Assembly (NCBI GenBank): GCA_917880885.1
Contig: OU862912.1
Location: forward strand, 52,005,117 to 52,069,116
DNA: 64,000 nt
From: Limnephilus marmoratus
Taxonomy: Eukaryota > Arthropoda > Insecta > Trichoptera > Limnephilidae
Reading direction: 5' to 3'
Shown here: positions 1 through 11,267 of the stretch, one piece after another
Layout of the letters: the number at the start of each line of letters is the position of its first letter
Position numbering within the stretch: position 1 is the first letter of the stretch
Notes under the pieces: generated by a model
Told to the model about the DNA's origin: nothing
The model's database searches: none
Seen by the model: the letters and a program-made list of their open reading frames with translations, nothing else
Translations under genes and position numbers: made by a program

Positions 1-598
1 GAGGGGTAAAACCAAACTATGGAGAGCAAAGGGGGGAAAGATGACTGTCATTCGTTGAACAATCAATCTGACAGTATATAGGCATCTCGCATTACAATAT
101 CACCATTTAGTTCTTAAAAGCAAAATCTGCTTTGAATGAATAGACCTTTTTACATGGGAGCGCGAATTGCTTGCCACGTTCAAAACTTATTTGCTAAGGC
201 CAAATGCTCGCCCCAAAAAGACTCGCGCCAATACACATATCAATATTTTCTTGCCGTGTTTAGTTAAAACACTTTTACAAATGTTTCATAATTTACTTAC
301 CCCTGTAACCAGCGACGAGCACATTGGAGTACCGCCCACATTTGCTATGTGCATATTGATACGTAGATATATTGTATAGCACAAGCTGCCGTTATTTCGT
401 TAAATGTATGGATGTCAGCTTCTCGCTGTTCACGGCAAGAATGATGACGTCACACATTTTAGATTCAAGCGAGGCTATATCCCCTCCCCATGGAGCGAGC
501 CGGTTCCAAAGAGGAGCTACAGCCGGCGCCATGTGGAGGGGGAAATAATACGTTTTTATCACTTAGGGCAGGTCCAGATATATTCATATGTCCGTGGT
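1..598 (+). repeat. Arm 1 of a long-distance inverted repeat
   Basis: This stretch matches the reverse complement of 30100-30697 over its whole length with only scattered differences and no obvious indels. It includes a TGACGTCA palindrome near 445 and a GC-richer block at 480-540. The copy begins at the window edge, so its left limit is unknown. No coding function is recognised. Confidence 0.9.
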
Positions 599-1570
599 CT
601 TGTATAATAATATTTCTGATTTGAAAATTAATAAATCTGAGCTTCCACCTAACTATATAACTTTTTTTTAATTAAGAAAATTCAAACTTTAAAAAAATAT
701 AAAACACTGTTTTACCAGATAAAACAACAATCTTTCGAAATCATTTAAGAGGGCATTACCAGAGAAAACCGGAAATACGTCATTTTCAAAAAAGTTTTCA
801 GACGTATTGACTCTTTTCCACAAAAAATTATAAATGGATTTCGAAAGATTGTTCTTTTATCTAGCATTCGTATGTAATAAATTTTGAGAATTTTTTTTAA
901 ATTTTTAGTATAATAAGGTTATTCCATAGGTCGTTGGCAGATTTGTTCAATTTTCAAAAAAGTTTTTGTAATATACCACACCCATTTAAAATAATTAAAT
1001 CATACAGTAAAATAAATCAATACATTATCTAGCAAACGTATGTTTTAGAATTTTAATTTTAGTTTCAATAAAATCATTAAAAAATATGTACGTACATGTG
1101 TTTCTTGACGAAAATTGGTCCGTTTGTGTATTTATTTGCGCACTTACAAACTAATATATTTCAGATTTTTTTAACATTCTTATTAAATTTAGACATTATT
1201 GAAAAATGATAAATACTTATAATCAAAAAATAACTACAAAAAGTACATTATTTTAATAGTTTTATCATCACGCCTTTCAGCATTTTTGGATGAAGGTATA
1301 AATTAAAGTTAATTTGAATTGAAATAAATTCGATATTGAGTTATAATTTAAAAAAGCTGGTACGGAGAATAATTAATCTTTCTCATTGTAACCGCCCTGC
1401 ACGATCGTAAGAACAACTTTCGACGAAATGTGGATTTTCGTCCGCTGGCTGGTTAAACGCTCTTAATTTTTTTTTGTAAAAATGTTTCGTAACTTCTAGG
1501 ATTTGGTTTAAAAATGACAAATTTCCGGTTGAGTCTAACCATGCCCTCTTAAAGGAGGACTGAATGTCGT
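599..1570. other. AT-rich non-coding stretch
   Basis: I see no gene. An inverted pair about AATCTTTCGAAATC (near 730) and GATTTCGAAAGATTGTT (near 838) suggests a small palindromic element between about 700 and 860. The phrase ending in GAGGGCAT recurs near 1545, hinting that an AT-rich element covers about 700-1560. Confidence 0.4.
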
Positions 1571-1879
1571 TGGCGCTAATAAAAAACTGCCAAAAGAAGC
1601 GAAGCTAGCTGTCCACAATGGAATCCTAGTACCTTCCTGATGTATGGTAGTGAAAGCAGACTAATGCGGTTGAAATGAGATCCCTGAGTCGTGCGTGGTA
1701 AAACCAAGTATGATCGTGTGAGAAATGTGGATATTCGCAAACAATGTAAGGCTGATGTAAGCATAATGTATCCGTATCCATATCCGCGAAACTTGTCACC
1801 AAATATCCGTATTCGGATCCGTATCCGCGGATATACATTTTTGACGATCCGGCACATCACTAATAGGAACCAATAAATA

Positions 1880-2095
1880 TATTCGTTAAGAAACTGTTGG
1901 TAGTTATTAGTCAAAGTATGATACAGTTTTATATGACCGAAGGGGACAGGCTTAGTGGTAGAGCAGCTGCAGCGCCCCGGCAAGGCTAAGGTTCTGGGTT
2001 CATTTCCTAGGTGCGACCGTATCTTTTTTCTGATTTTTCTGTTTCAAAATTTTCGATGGAGAGTCGCCAATATTGTCTTCAAGTGATTTCATATT
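1880..2095 (+). repeat. tRNA-like repeat, GTCCGCCCCGG-type core (degenerate)
   Basis: The left flank (ending AGTATGATACAGTT) and right flank (TTTTTCTGATTTTTCTGTTT, later AATATTGTCTTCA) are the same as in the elements at 24400-25071 and 45520-45870. The module at about 1941-2018 resembles a tRNA with A-box-like CTTAGTGGTAGAGC and B-box-like GGTTCTGGGTTC, but the stems no longer pair properly. Confidence 0.6.
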
Positions 2096-2149
2096 ATAAA
2101 AGGGTTTTTTTATTCATTAGACGTTTGCTCTACACGTTTAGATGGGTTT

Positions 2150-2500
2150 AGTTATTTTTTTACTTTAACTCCACACAGGAGGCCCCGAGGAAAATAATTT
2201 CCCTCAGGGCCTATGTCATCTGGGATGCTGTGTGGAGAGTCTTTTTGAGGAGAGGAAGGAATGAACATTGGTCTTGAAGAGACCCATATTGTAGGAAGGA
2301 GGAAACATAGAGGCCGGCAAATCATTCCACAGCCGAGTTGTTGAACACAAGAACGAGTCGAAGTAACGACCCGTTCTCGTGCGAAAAATGTCAACCATAG
2401 TTAAATAATTCGTTTAGTAGGTTATGAAGGCTGTGGTTTGGGGATATTAAAACATTAAAATGATTGTGCCTTCCTGGAGAAATGTGAAGTATGACCCTGA
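2150..2500 (-). pseudogene. 3' end of a CR1/jockey-type LINE
   Basis: Translated on the - strand it reads RTGRYFDSFLCSTTRLWNDL and on to PPSYNMGLFKTNVHSFL. This is the typical last segment of a LINE reverse-transcriptase ORF (the RLWNxLP motif). It runs into a 3' UTR whose complement on the + strand reads CTCCACACAGGAGGCC. The same 3' end recurs at least six times in the window. It is a 5'-truncated, dead copy. Confidence 0.7.
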
Positions 2501-3022
2501 TTCCATGCCCGATAAATATTTTCTAGAATGAAATGTAAGGTAATCAAAACAGTACCGGCCTTGACGTATAAGCATAATTTATTTTAACGGCAGTAATTTT
2601 TCTTTGGTTTTAATAGAAACCTCATTTTCCATAATGCCATGTAATTTTGTAAAGGATTCCGTTTTTTGGAAATCTACAGGTCAAGGTTTAAACTTCACGT
2701 GAATCGGAATGACGTGCGATGGGTTTAAATAAGTTAGGCTGGTTGAATTTGCAAGTAGAGCTAAATGTGATTTCGAAGAAATGCTGCCTTACTTCCGAAG
2801 AACGTGTCAATGCTGTCAAAAATTCGAGTGCCTCACGAAAGTAAATAATTTGACAGGTAAATTGAAGTTCTTAAATATACTTTTCAATTAAAGGAAAATG
2901 ATTACTGGGCATAGAATGAGATAGAACGATAATACTGGATCTTAGCCATCACTCAAAACAAGTTTCATAAAAACCAGTAGACCATTTTTCCTTGGTTTGC
3001 GAATACATATTTTCATTGTCAT

Positions 3023-3475
3023 AATAGCTGGTCCCGGCATGCGTTGCTATGCCACTTAATAAAGAAATTGTTTCTCCCTGCGTGTCCTTTCCCACTCCGT
3101 CACCTCTACCTTCCCTCTCCCCACTCCACTCCCCCCTCCCCCTTTCCCCCGTCCGGCGAACCCCCCTCCCGAGTTCCCCTCCCCCCTCCCAGGTTTCCTA
3201 CCCCCCTCCCAGGTTCCCCTCCCCCTCCCTGGTTCCCCTCCCCCATCTCTCCCTCCGTCCCGCTTTCCATAGCAATAGCCGCTTCCTCGCGTGCCACCAA
3301 TAGCAATTTTATTATACAAATTGCATAATGCCAGAGCTCACCGGAAGTTTTACAAAAACCTTGTCCTGACAATAACGAACACACAAAAAATAATTATCCA
3401 ATTTGGTGCAGTCTTTCGAAAGTTATGCGCTTAGCAACACATTCTGCGATTCATTTTTATATATAAGATTATATA
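3023..3475 (-). mobile_element. CTAG-ended Helitron-like repeat copy
   Basis: This is a copy of the most abundant repeat in the window. Read on the - strand it starts near AAAAATGAATCGC, has GCATAACTTTCGAAAG and a TCAGGACAAGG landmark, and passes through a GGGGAGGG-rich middle. It ends GCATGCCGGGACCAGCTA. Better copies end CCAGCTAG followed by T, as expected for Helitron 3' ends (CTRR before T). The proline- and glycine-rich reading frames here are products of the purine-rich middle, not genes. Confidence 0.65.
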
Positions 3476-3549
3476 GTAAGAACGTGAATGATTTTTGGAT
3501 TGATTGAATTTTTTATAATAATAACTCTCATTTTATAGTAACTTTAAAA

Positions 3550-3945
3550 GGTTATTCTCATCAGTGTAATATATCATTGAAAAAGAACAAGACACCGAAA
3601 AATAAAAAAGGTAATCTCAAGTCTTACCGGGACAAACGCCTTACCAATTCGGCTACTGAGACCTCTGATTTAAACATTTTTGTCAATCTCACATTTCAAA
3701 TTTCAGAATTAACAATATTGTATTTCATTATTTTTTTCCATTTTATTGGCAGCGGTCTTTTAACATTTGAAAGAAGTGTTCGATGGTTTGTAACCTAGAT
3801 AGTGTGTCTCGGATTAATGTATCCGATGTGTAAGTTACTGAATTGGTAAGTCATTTGTCCCGTAGACGAGAGGTTCAGGGCTCATTCCCAGTTGAAGCCG
3901 TTATCATTTAATTTTTCTGTGTTTTTCTTCTATTTCATACTTAAA
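3550..3945. repeat. Pair of opposed tRNA-like repeats (third family)
   Basis: A - strand tRNA-like module (about 3660-3605; GTAGCCGAATTGGTAAGGCG with a decayed B box) is followed by a + strand copy (about 3805-3890; TTACTGAATTGGTAAGTC and GGTTCAGGGCTCATTCC). Both are trailed by ATC(T/A)TTT...TTTTTC(T/G)GTG. The same right flank, with GTGTCTTGTTCTTTTTCA, follows the module at 12910-13010. Confidence 0.6.
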
Positions 3946-4246
3946 AGCAGGCGCGGCCCGTCCTAACGTGCACTCGTGCGCCGAACCGCCAACAAAATAA
4001 CAACATTTTGCAGCTCATCGTATTCATACATAATATTTTTAATCATAAAATTTCGCACAATCTCAAAAAAATTTTTAAATAAAAATTAACTACCTATCCA
4101 AATATGTAGGTATACATGAATTTGGTGAATTTGTTAGAGAATATAATTATCGCGGCCAAAAGCGTTGCTTCCCGCGCTCAAGTTATATCGGCTAGGAACC
4201 GAGGTACATATCATTCCGCGCGTTTCATTGACAGGGAGGGGTCTAC

Positions 4247-4555
4247 TAATATCTACGGGAGTTCCAAAAACTGAACAAATCGGACTAATATCTACGAGAA
4301 CCAAAGTGAGGGCGAATATCTACAGCTCAAACTGCTGACTAATATCTATGAGAACCAAAGTGAGGACGAATATCTACAGCTCAAACTGCTGACTAATATC
4401 TATGAGAACCAAAGTGTTGACGAATATCCACAGCTCAAACTGCTGACTAATATCTATGAGAACCAAAGTGAGGACGAATATCTACAGCTCAAACTGCTGA
4501 CTAATATCTATGAGAACCAAAGTGTTACCGAATATCTACAGCACTGACAGAGGTT
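4247..4555 (+). repeat. 54-bp tandem array built on ATATCTA iterons
   Basis: The 54-bp unit GACTAATATCTATGAGAACC...GACGAATATCTACAGC is repeated almost five times. Each unit contains two half-units, so a GAC(T/G)AATATCTA motif occurs about every 27 bp. The reverse complement of the motif recurs at 4985-5170. Confidence 0.85.
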
Positions 4556-4984
4556 GTATTTGTAATTATGTATAGCATATTGGAATAACGTAATATTGCG
4601 TATGTAGTTTAAAAAACTTAATTTATGTATGTATGTATGTAAAAATCCCGAATATCGGACTATTGGATACATTTAGCTGATTATTAAGGATTTGGGATTT
4701 TGTTTTAACAGCTTTCTTTATTTCGAGTGCTTCTAAATTATTTAGCCCGTTACCATGACCATTTCTATGTCAGTTAGGTTAGGTTAGGTTAGGTTGTGGT
4801 GCCAAATAAATATCTTCGTATTATGACCTCCGTGTTGGTTCAATAAATTATTGTCCTCGTAAACATCAAAATACGTAATATTATGCAAAAACTTCATGTA
4901 CGTACTTTACACGTTTAAGCGTTTACTAATTAGTAATTACGTAATTCAAGTAATTTATGCTTTTCCGTACAACCTCTTGCTCAG
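4556..4984. other. Interior between the inverted iteron arrays
   Basis: AT-rich sequence with a short (TATG)n and a short telomere-like GGTTAGGTTAGGTTAGG run near 4780. No gene seen. It is probably the inside of one mobile element whose ends are the two iteron arrays. Confidence 0.5.
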
Positions 4985-5170
4985 CTGCCCTCTGTAGATA
5001 TTAGTCCAACCTACGCTCCATAGATATTAGTCACCACTGGGACCGTCATAGATATTCGTCCGACCTTAGCCCTGTAGATATCAGACCACACTCTGAAGTT
5101 CATAGTATTAGTCCAACATATGAGCTGTAGATATTCGTCCGACATACAGGCTGTAGATATTAATATCTGG
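4985..5170 (-). repeat. Inverted counterpart of the ATATCTA iteron array
   Basis: TAGATATTAGTCC, TAGATATTAGTCA, TAGATATTCGTCCG and similar sequences occur about seven times at roughly 27-bp spacing. They are the reverse complement of the 4247-4555 motif. Together the two arrays look like subterminal repeats at the ends of one element of about 0.95 kb. Confidence 0.75.
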
Positions 5171-5990
5171 AGTCCATTGAAACACCTCGTATGGGAATTA
5201 TCATTTGTACGAAGTCCCCAGCAACGTCAAAACATCGAAAAAAAATTGCTATTGCCGTGCATCGTGAAGATGACGGAAATGCCCGAAGAATTTCGAAGAA
5301 ATTATTCCAATGGTTTAAATAAGACAGTAATTATATTTTTCTATCGTAAAATGTAACGATGTGTCAACGGGTCAGCGGGTGCGGGTGCGATATTATCTTG
5401 ATGGATAGGGGATTTGACTTTCTCATTAGTGCATTTTTGCCACGTACTGCAAACTTCATTTAAACTGATTAAAGAGAAATGTTTACTTTGTTATTGTGTT
5501 ATTAGTTATTATTCATTATTTAGAAATATTCTGATATCGCTGTTTATAGATATAAATAAAATTCCTTGCCTTTTAAAAATTAGTGATGCAATAATAAATA
5601 TGGACTAAATTAAAAATAACCATATGAACCATGAAAATAAAAACAGAATTATAGCCAATGACCCGCCAAAACTACATTTAATTATCAACCAAGATTGTAA
5701 ATCCGCAAAGAAAACTTTCACAAAAAATTATAATAATAATAAAAGAATAATTTGTAAAGCGCCGTTTTTTTGTGAATAACCATCTCAAGGGCACTGTACG
5801 AGTTATGAGTTACTAGGCTCTGTCTAATTTTATTTTTATTTATTTACCTACTTTTGTTTTACGTTTTCGATGAATTTCTCGGTGAACTACCAAAAATTTA
5901 AGAGGTCAGTTTCTCACTGTAATTTACTTAATACAGCATATTTAAAGATGTACGTGACCATGGTATTATTAATTGCTTTTAAATTTCTCT
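5171..5990. other. Non-coding stretch
   Basis: A reading frame at 5120-5355 covers the iteron edge and has no recognisable domain. The rest is AT-rich with no gene or repeat I recognise. Confidence 0.4.
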
Positions 5991-5991
5991 A

Positions 5992-6123
5992 CATATTAGA
6001 ATTTGAAATTAAAACACTTTTGTACAGACCAGTCTGAAAATGTCCGTAATAGGATGAAACCGGTCCTGGTGAAATATAAATTAGTGGAAGAAAGTACAAA
6101 AGTGTTTTAATTTAAAATTCTAA
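5992..6123. mobile_element. Palindromic miniature element
   Basis: Arms ATTAGAATTTGAAATTAAAA and its inverted copy near 6100 (TTTTAATTTAAAATTCTAAT) flank a core with AGACCAGTCTGAAAATG and TAATAGGATGAAACCGGT. The same core recurs at 60134-60235 with different arms. It is non-coding. Confidence 0.7.
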
Positions 6124-6184
6124 TACAACGGAATTCCACCACGAATTATCAGTGCAAAAACTAGACTCATCTCTACATAATATT

Positions 6185-6530
6185 AATTAAAGTCCTCCGC
6201 CGCGTCTGTCTGTCTGTTCGCGATAAACTCAAAAACTACTGAACGGATTTTCATGCGGTTTTCACCAATAGATAGAGTGATTTATGAGGAAGGTTTAGGT
6301 ATATAATTTGTCAATGTTTTTTTTTAATAAATTGGTTGAAATATATAATGGTAGACGAGCGGGTTGGCAAGCGGGCGGTGTGGATTTGATTTGTGTGCAA
6401 ATATACAATTTTATGCCGAGGTTTATGAAATTTTGCACATTTGACGTGATGGGGAGGAAGGTCACTGTCTACACTTGATTTCGAAAACTCTGTGTAAAGA
6501 TCGGGTATTGCCGGGGACTTCAGCTAGTTG
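6185..6530 (+). mobile_element. CTAG-ended Helitron-like repeat, second subfamily
   Basis: It contains AACTCAAAAACTACTGAACG, TTTTCATGCGGTTTTCACC and a terminal GGGGACTTCAGCTAG followed by T. These are hallmarks of insect non-autonomous Helitron-like repeats. A related fragment is at 55550-55790. It is non-coding. Confidence 0.6.
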
Positions 6531-6557
6531 TATGTACGAGTAAGTACGCTGGGGCAC

Positions 6558-7275
6558 CAATAAAGAACTCCAGTGCAATTTTTTTTATTTTTTTTTAATG
6601 AAAACTAACCTTCTAACTTAAATAACTGCATTTTTATTTTTATTTTTAGAGTTAGTTTTAATAGTTAAAATAATTGTCAAAGTTTGAATTTTTCAAGATC
6701 CCCCTAAAAACACCGCATGTACGGTGAATCGTGTGACGTCATCACTCCTGAAAAATTACTATAGGATCGGGCAATTAGCTGATCAAGTGCCGTCATTTTG
6801 AATACCGTTATTCGAAGCATTCTCCCTAGAAGTAGCATTACTATTTTTTTGTGCAGTAGTTTTTCAATATTTTAAATAATAGAGATAAACTAATAGAGAT
6901 ACCTCTATTTTTGATACTGAATTATTTAGGCTTAAATATTGTTTCAATAAACACAACAACTAAATCTCTATAAACAGTATGAAGTAACGAATAACGTGAA
7001 ATGTTGTTAATACTGATGGCTTATGTCATACCTACATAATCAAAGATTTCAATACAATGACTGGTGACGCGTGACGTCAGCACTAACCATTCAGAAATAC
7101 CAACTTTACAGTGTGTTTTGACGAGAGGTTTAAAAATGCACTTTTTAATAATTTTTTTAAGAACTCTACGTTTAATATTATGAAATAAAACTTATATATT
7201 CAGAATCGGCTTTTTTTGGTGTATATGAACATATTTTTTTAAAGCCATAATATTTTTCACTGGAGTTCCTTATTG
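6558..7275. mobile_element. 718-bp element with CAATAARGAACTCCAGTG terminal inverted repeats
   Basis: The left end CAATAAAGAACTCCAGTG and right end CACTGGAGTTCCTTATTG are inverted copies with one mismatch. The interior is AT-rich with two GTGACGTCA motifs (6734 and 7072) and no coding capacity. The superfamily is unknown because I see no clear target duplication. Confidence 0.65.
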
Positions 7276-8055
7276 TCGGCGGATCGACTGTCATGGAACC
7301 ATTTTTAATACCTACGTGGTATGTGTATATATTGTCAGTTCAAGTTGATAATGAATCGCCAGTCTTGTTTATGTATAAAGTGTATCTACTTGTATTCATA
7401 GTGAGATCAATAGGTCACGCGTGTTTATTATGTATTAAAATCCGTTATTCATTATGCAACGAATGTATTAAAAATACAGTTTCGTCGATGACTAACTATG
7501 CCGACTGATATGTTAATTAAGCTTCTCCATTTCCCACGCCCTTGTATATTATTACACCATTCAAACACACAATTCAATACACATTTCCCCTTTTAGGATT
7601 CGCGGTACTTACCCACTTGGATAAGGGACACAAACGAAATAACATTGCAGGTAAGGAGGCAGTCCAATCAAAGATTTTAATTTTGCACTTTTTTGCTTAT
7701 AAGTACTAACCATCTTCTGCAGAGATAGGTCTGATGCAAATAAATGTATTGGCATCTAAAAAGTATTTTCGACGGGATCACGTGATACGCACGCTGTTTC
7801 GCATGTTACCATGCTGCTAGAACGAGACGGAGTACTTATCACGTGGCCCGCCGCTATGCTATACCTGACTTCTCAGTTGCGAGTTGCGACGTGCGATGGA
7901 AAAATATTTGTATTGTTTTCAATTGAAAAAAATATCATCAGGTATCAAAATGATATCTACTGTTTTTACTCCAAATATGCTCCGGAATCGCTGGTTAAAA
8001 TCCTTAGGGTACGTGCTGTTACAACCTTTATAAAATATCCGGATTCTATTATAAA
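7276..8055. other. Repeat edge and unassigned sequence
   Basis: It begins with the end of another miniature element (GACTGTCATGGAACCATTT, also at 8748 and 41577). The remainder, including frames at 7293-7508 and 7811-8059, has no recognised domain and no support as coding. Confidence 0.35.
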
Positions 8056-8645
8056 CTAGCTGGTTCTCGGCATGCGTTGCTATGCCATTTAATAAAGAAA
8101 TTGTTTCTTCCTGCGTGTCCTTTCCCATTCGTCCCGTTCCCGTTCCCCTTCCTCCACCCCTTCCTCTCCCGTGTCCCCTTCTCCTTTTGCGTTCACACTC
8201 CGTCTCTCCACCTTTCCTATCCCCACTCCACTCTCCCCCTTCCCCTGTCCCGCGAACCCCCCTCCCCCTCCTAACTCCCGCATTCCATACATTACATCCC
8301 GGTACATTCAGTTTTCAAACATCTCGCGTGCCACCTATTGCAATTTTTTGTATACAAATTTCATGATGCCAGAGCTTACCAATAATTTTATACAAACCTT
8401 GTCCTGACAATAACGAACACACAATAATATATCCATTTGGTGCAGTCGTTCGGAAGTTATGCGCGTACATACATTTCGGCGATTCATTTTTATTTACATA
8501 GAAGATAGATAGATAGATAGATAGATGTCCTGACAATAACGAACACACAATAAAAAGAATTATCCATTTGGTGCAGTCGTTCGGAAGTTATGCGCGTACA
8601 TACATTTCGGCGATTCATTTTTATTTATATAGATAGATAGATTAC
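8056..8645 (-). mobile_element. CTAG-ended Helitron-like repeat with a duplicated GATA-microsatellite end
   Basis: On the - strand the element ends GAGAACCAGCTAG followed by T at 8056. At its other end sits a (GATA)n microsatellite (8502-8527). The last ~110 bp (TGTCCTGACAATAACGAACA to the GATA repeat) are then repeated at 8527-8645, a tail duplication. Confidence 0.65.
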
Positions 8646-8649
8646 ACTA

Positions 8650-8765
8650 TTATTATACTATTTTATGTAATTAAGTATACTGCATTTTCCCTAAACCGAC
8701 TGCACATTGAATATAAGAACGCCGAGGGGGCAATTGCCGGCGGACCAACTGTCATGGAACCATTT
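8650..8765 (+). mobile_element. Fragment of the GACTGTCATGGAACC miniature element
   Basis: It shares GCATTTTCCCTAAA, the G-rich GGGGGCAA block and the terminal AACTGTCATGGAACCATTT with the fuller copy at 41196-41590. The left end is missing. Confidence 0.55.
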
Positions 8766-9651
8766 ATATGTTACCATATTAAAATTCAGAGGTATGATTT
8801 TTAAAAAAATGCGGGAAATTTCCAAGCCGAAGGCTCAAAAATTCCGGAGCGCTCAAAGTTGAAATTGATTACATAGCGGAACGCTACGGTGCGCGGTGGT
8901 TAGGAAAGAGAAATATAAAGAGAATAATTGTAATATTTAAATAAATAATAATAGAATAATTATATTTTATCTAATTTCAAGTGACCTACGTCCCCGATCA
9001 CCTCGCGAATCCCCTCCCCCCCCCCCCCCCCGCGTTCCCTTTTCACCATCCCGCCTTCCCCCTCCCTCCTCACCCCTCCCGCGAACCCCACCCCCCCCGT
9101 TCCCCTCCCCCTCCTGCCTTTCCTACTTTCTCCTGCCACTAAAATATATGAAATAAACACATTTACATTTATACAAATTTCATAACGCCAGAGCTTACCA
9201 TTATATATAGCCTAAAACCTTCACGGGCATGCGCACAACGTATCGCCAAAAAACGGTATGTCAGTGCATAAAATACGAACAAACAAACAAATATTGATTT
9301 TTATATACAAGAAGATTATAATTTTAATATTTAAAATCAAAATTTCGTAATGACTGGACACGCTTAAAATGAATATTTTTTAGAAAAAAAAACATTTGAT
9401 TCACCATTATAATCAAAGCATTGAATTTTTTGGTGTAAGCCTAAATGACTTTCGGCAGTCGTTACGCAATGTGGTTTTTTAAAGTCTTTTTAAATCCATC
9501 TTCAAGCTACTTGTAGTTATCTTCTCTATGTACTTTTATATTATATGTATTTTGTCAATGCTCTTCATCTATATGTAATCTCCTTTCATTGTGATTTCTC
9601 TTTTTTTTCTATTCGTGTTATTGATGTATTGTTAATTGGACTAATTGTCCG

Positions 9652-9682
<31 letters not shown>

Positions 9683-9705
9683 GGCGGTACGCAACCCTAA
9701 GAATT
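8766..9705. mobile_element. Diverged Helitron-like fragment, then AT-rich sequence and an AAAT microsatellite
   Basis: 8955-9320 is a diverged - strand relative of the Helitron-like repeat, with a poly-C core at 9016-9032. A + strand LINE-tail-like end with GGACTAATTGTCCGTAAATA and (AAAT)n lies near 9635-9683. No genes. Confidence 0.45.
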
Positions 9706-9885
9706 TTTGTTTGCTCAAAACTCACATTTTAATAATTTCCGGCGAATTCGTAACAAAAACAACTTTTTTTTATTTCCATGCCGCACATGGAAAGCAAGTT
9801 TTTATATTTTAACAATTATTATAAGCAATAATTATCAGCCTGAAACACTCATCCACATTGAAAAATCTTCCGAGAAAAGATACAT

Positions 9886-9958
9886 GACGCCAACGGGACT
9901 TGAACCCGTGTCCTCTCGATTGCCGGTCGATTGCTCTTGACCACTGAGCTATGGCGGC
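9886..9958 (-). tRNA. tRNA-like module (GGC anticodon position), probably not a functional tRNA
   Basis: The 73-nt sequence begins GCCGCCATAGCTCAGTGGTC. The acceptor stem pairs except at 2:71 (C-T), the D stem is GCTC/GAGC and the T arm ACGGG/CCCGT. It has good A and B boxes (GGTTCAAGTCC). The anticodon arm is only four pairs, position 33 is C instead of U, and the G3:U70 needed for alanine is missing. It is better read as a Pol III promoter inside a repeat. Confidence 0.5.
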
Positions 9959-10302
9959 TTATCTCGTACCCGCCAAATGATTCAATATATGCTAGTGTTT
10001 CATTCAACAATTACTGCTTATTATATTTTTTCCACCTGAAAACAACCAACTTTATTTTTGCGAGAGAAACATTGTAAGTGTTAAGTCCCTCGCTAGGTGG
10101 CGTCGAGACAAATTATGTCTTCATTTTATTGGGGAAATACTTAAACTTGTCAAATATTAATTATTATTTTTAATTGTAAAACTAACGTTTTTTTAAGACA
10201 AGATTTTTTATGCATAGCACAAAGGGTAACAATTATTATAAGCAATAATTATCAGCCTGAAACACTCATCCACATTGAAAAATCTTCCGAGAAAAGATAC
10301 AT

Positions 10303-10375
10303 GACGCCAACGGGACTTGAACCCGTGTCCTCTCGATTGCCGGTCGATTGCTCTTGACCACTGAGCTATGGCGGC
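10303..10375 (-). tRNA. tRNA-like module, second copy
   Basis: It appears identical to the module at 9886-9958, one repeat unit (417 bp) further on. The same structural defects apply. Confidence 0.5.
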
Positions 10376-11194
10376 TTATCTCGTACCCGCCAAATGATTC
10401 AATATATGCTAGTGTTTCATTCAACAATTACTGCTTATTATATTTTTTCCACCTGAAAACAACCAACTTTATTTTTGCGAGAGAAACATTGTAAGTGTTA
10501 AGTCCCTCGCTAGGTGGCGTCGAGACAAATTATGTCTTCATTTTATTGGGGAAATACTTAAACTTGTCAAATATTAATTATTATTTTTAATTGTAAAACT
10601 AACGTTTTTTTAAAGAGGACACGGGTTCAAGTCCCGTTGGCGTCATGTATCTTTTCTCGGAAGATTTTTCAATGTGGATGAGTGTTTCAGGCTGATAATT
10701 TTTTAATACGTTTTTAACACGTTTAATTTATTAATTATTTATTATTTAATTTTATTTTTTATTTAATTTTAATTTATTTATTATTTATTAATTTATTAAT
10801 TTTTTAACACGTTTTTTCGAGAGGACACGGGTTCAAGTCCCGTTGGCGTCATGTATCTTTTCTCGGAAGATTTTTCAATGTGGATGAGTGTTTCAGGCTG
10901 ATAATTATTGCTTATAATAATTGTTACCCTTTGTGCTATGCATAAAAAATCTTGTCTTAAAAAAACGTTAGTTTTACAATTAAAAATAATAATTAATATT
11001 TGACAAGTTTAAGTATTTCCCCAATAAAATGAAGACATAATTTGTCTCGACGCCACCTAGCGAGGGACTTAACACTTACAATGTTTCTCTCGCAAAAATA
11101 AAGTTGGTTGTTTTCAGGTGGAAAAAATATAATAAGCAGTAATTGTTGAATGAAACACTAGCATATATTGAATCATTTGGCGGGTACGAGATAA

Positions 11195-11267
11195 GCCGCC
11201 ATAGCTCAGTGGTCAAGAGCAATCGACCGGCAATCGAGAGGACACGGGTTCAAGTCCCGTTGGCGTC
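11195..11267 (+). tRNA. tRNA-like module, inverted copy
   Basis: A + strand copy of the same 73-nt module in the opposite arm of the palindrome, followed six bases later by ATCTTTT, which could terminate Pol III. Two further 3' halves (B box only) lie at 10614-10650 and 10818-10855. Confidence 0.5.

Noticed and set aside
167..607. Two short frames conserved in both arms of the inverted repeat (167-379 and 404-607; mirrored at 30087-30530)
   Set aside because: Similarity follows from the near-identity of the whole repeat, including non-coding parts; the frames contain no recognised domain.
3044..3384. Overlapping proline-rich and glycine-rich frames on both strands (also 8077-8307, 17706-18141, 47696-48031, 52318-52548)
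   Set aside because: They are the pyrimidine/purine-rich core of the Helitron-like repeat read in different frames; copies are frameshifted relative to each other.
4288..4555. CRISPR array
   Set aside because: The window is clearly eukaryotic; the 54-bp units are contiguous tandem repeats without unique spacers.
4770..4796. Telomeric TTAGG repeat
   Set aside because: Only three to four GGTTA units in AT-rich sequence; far too short to be a telomere or interstitial telomere tract.
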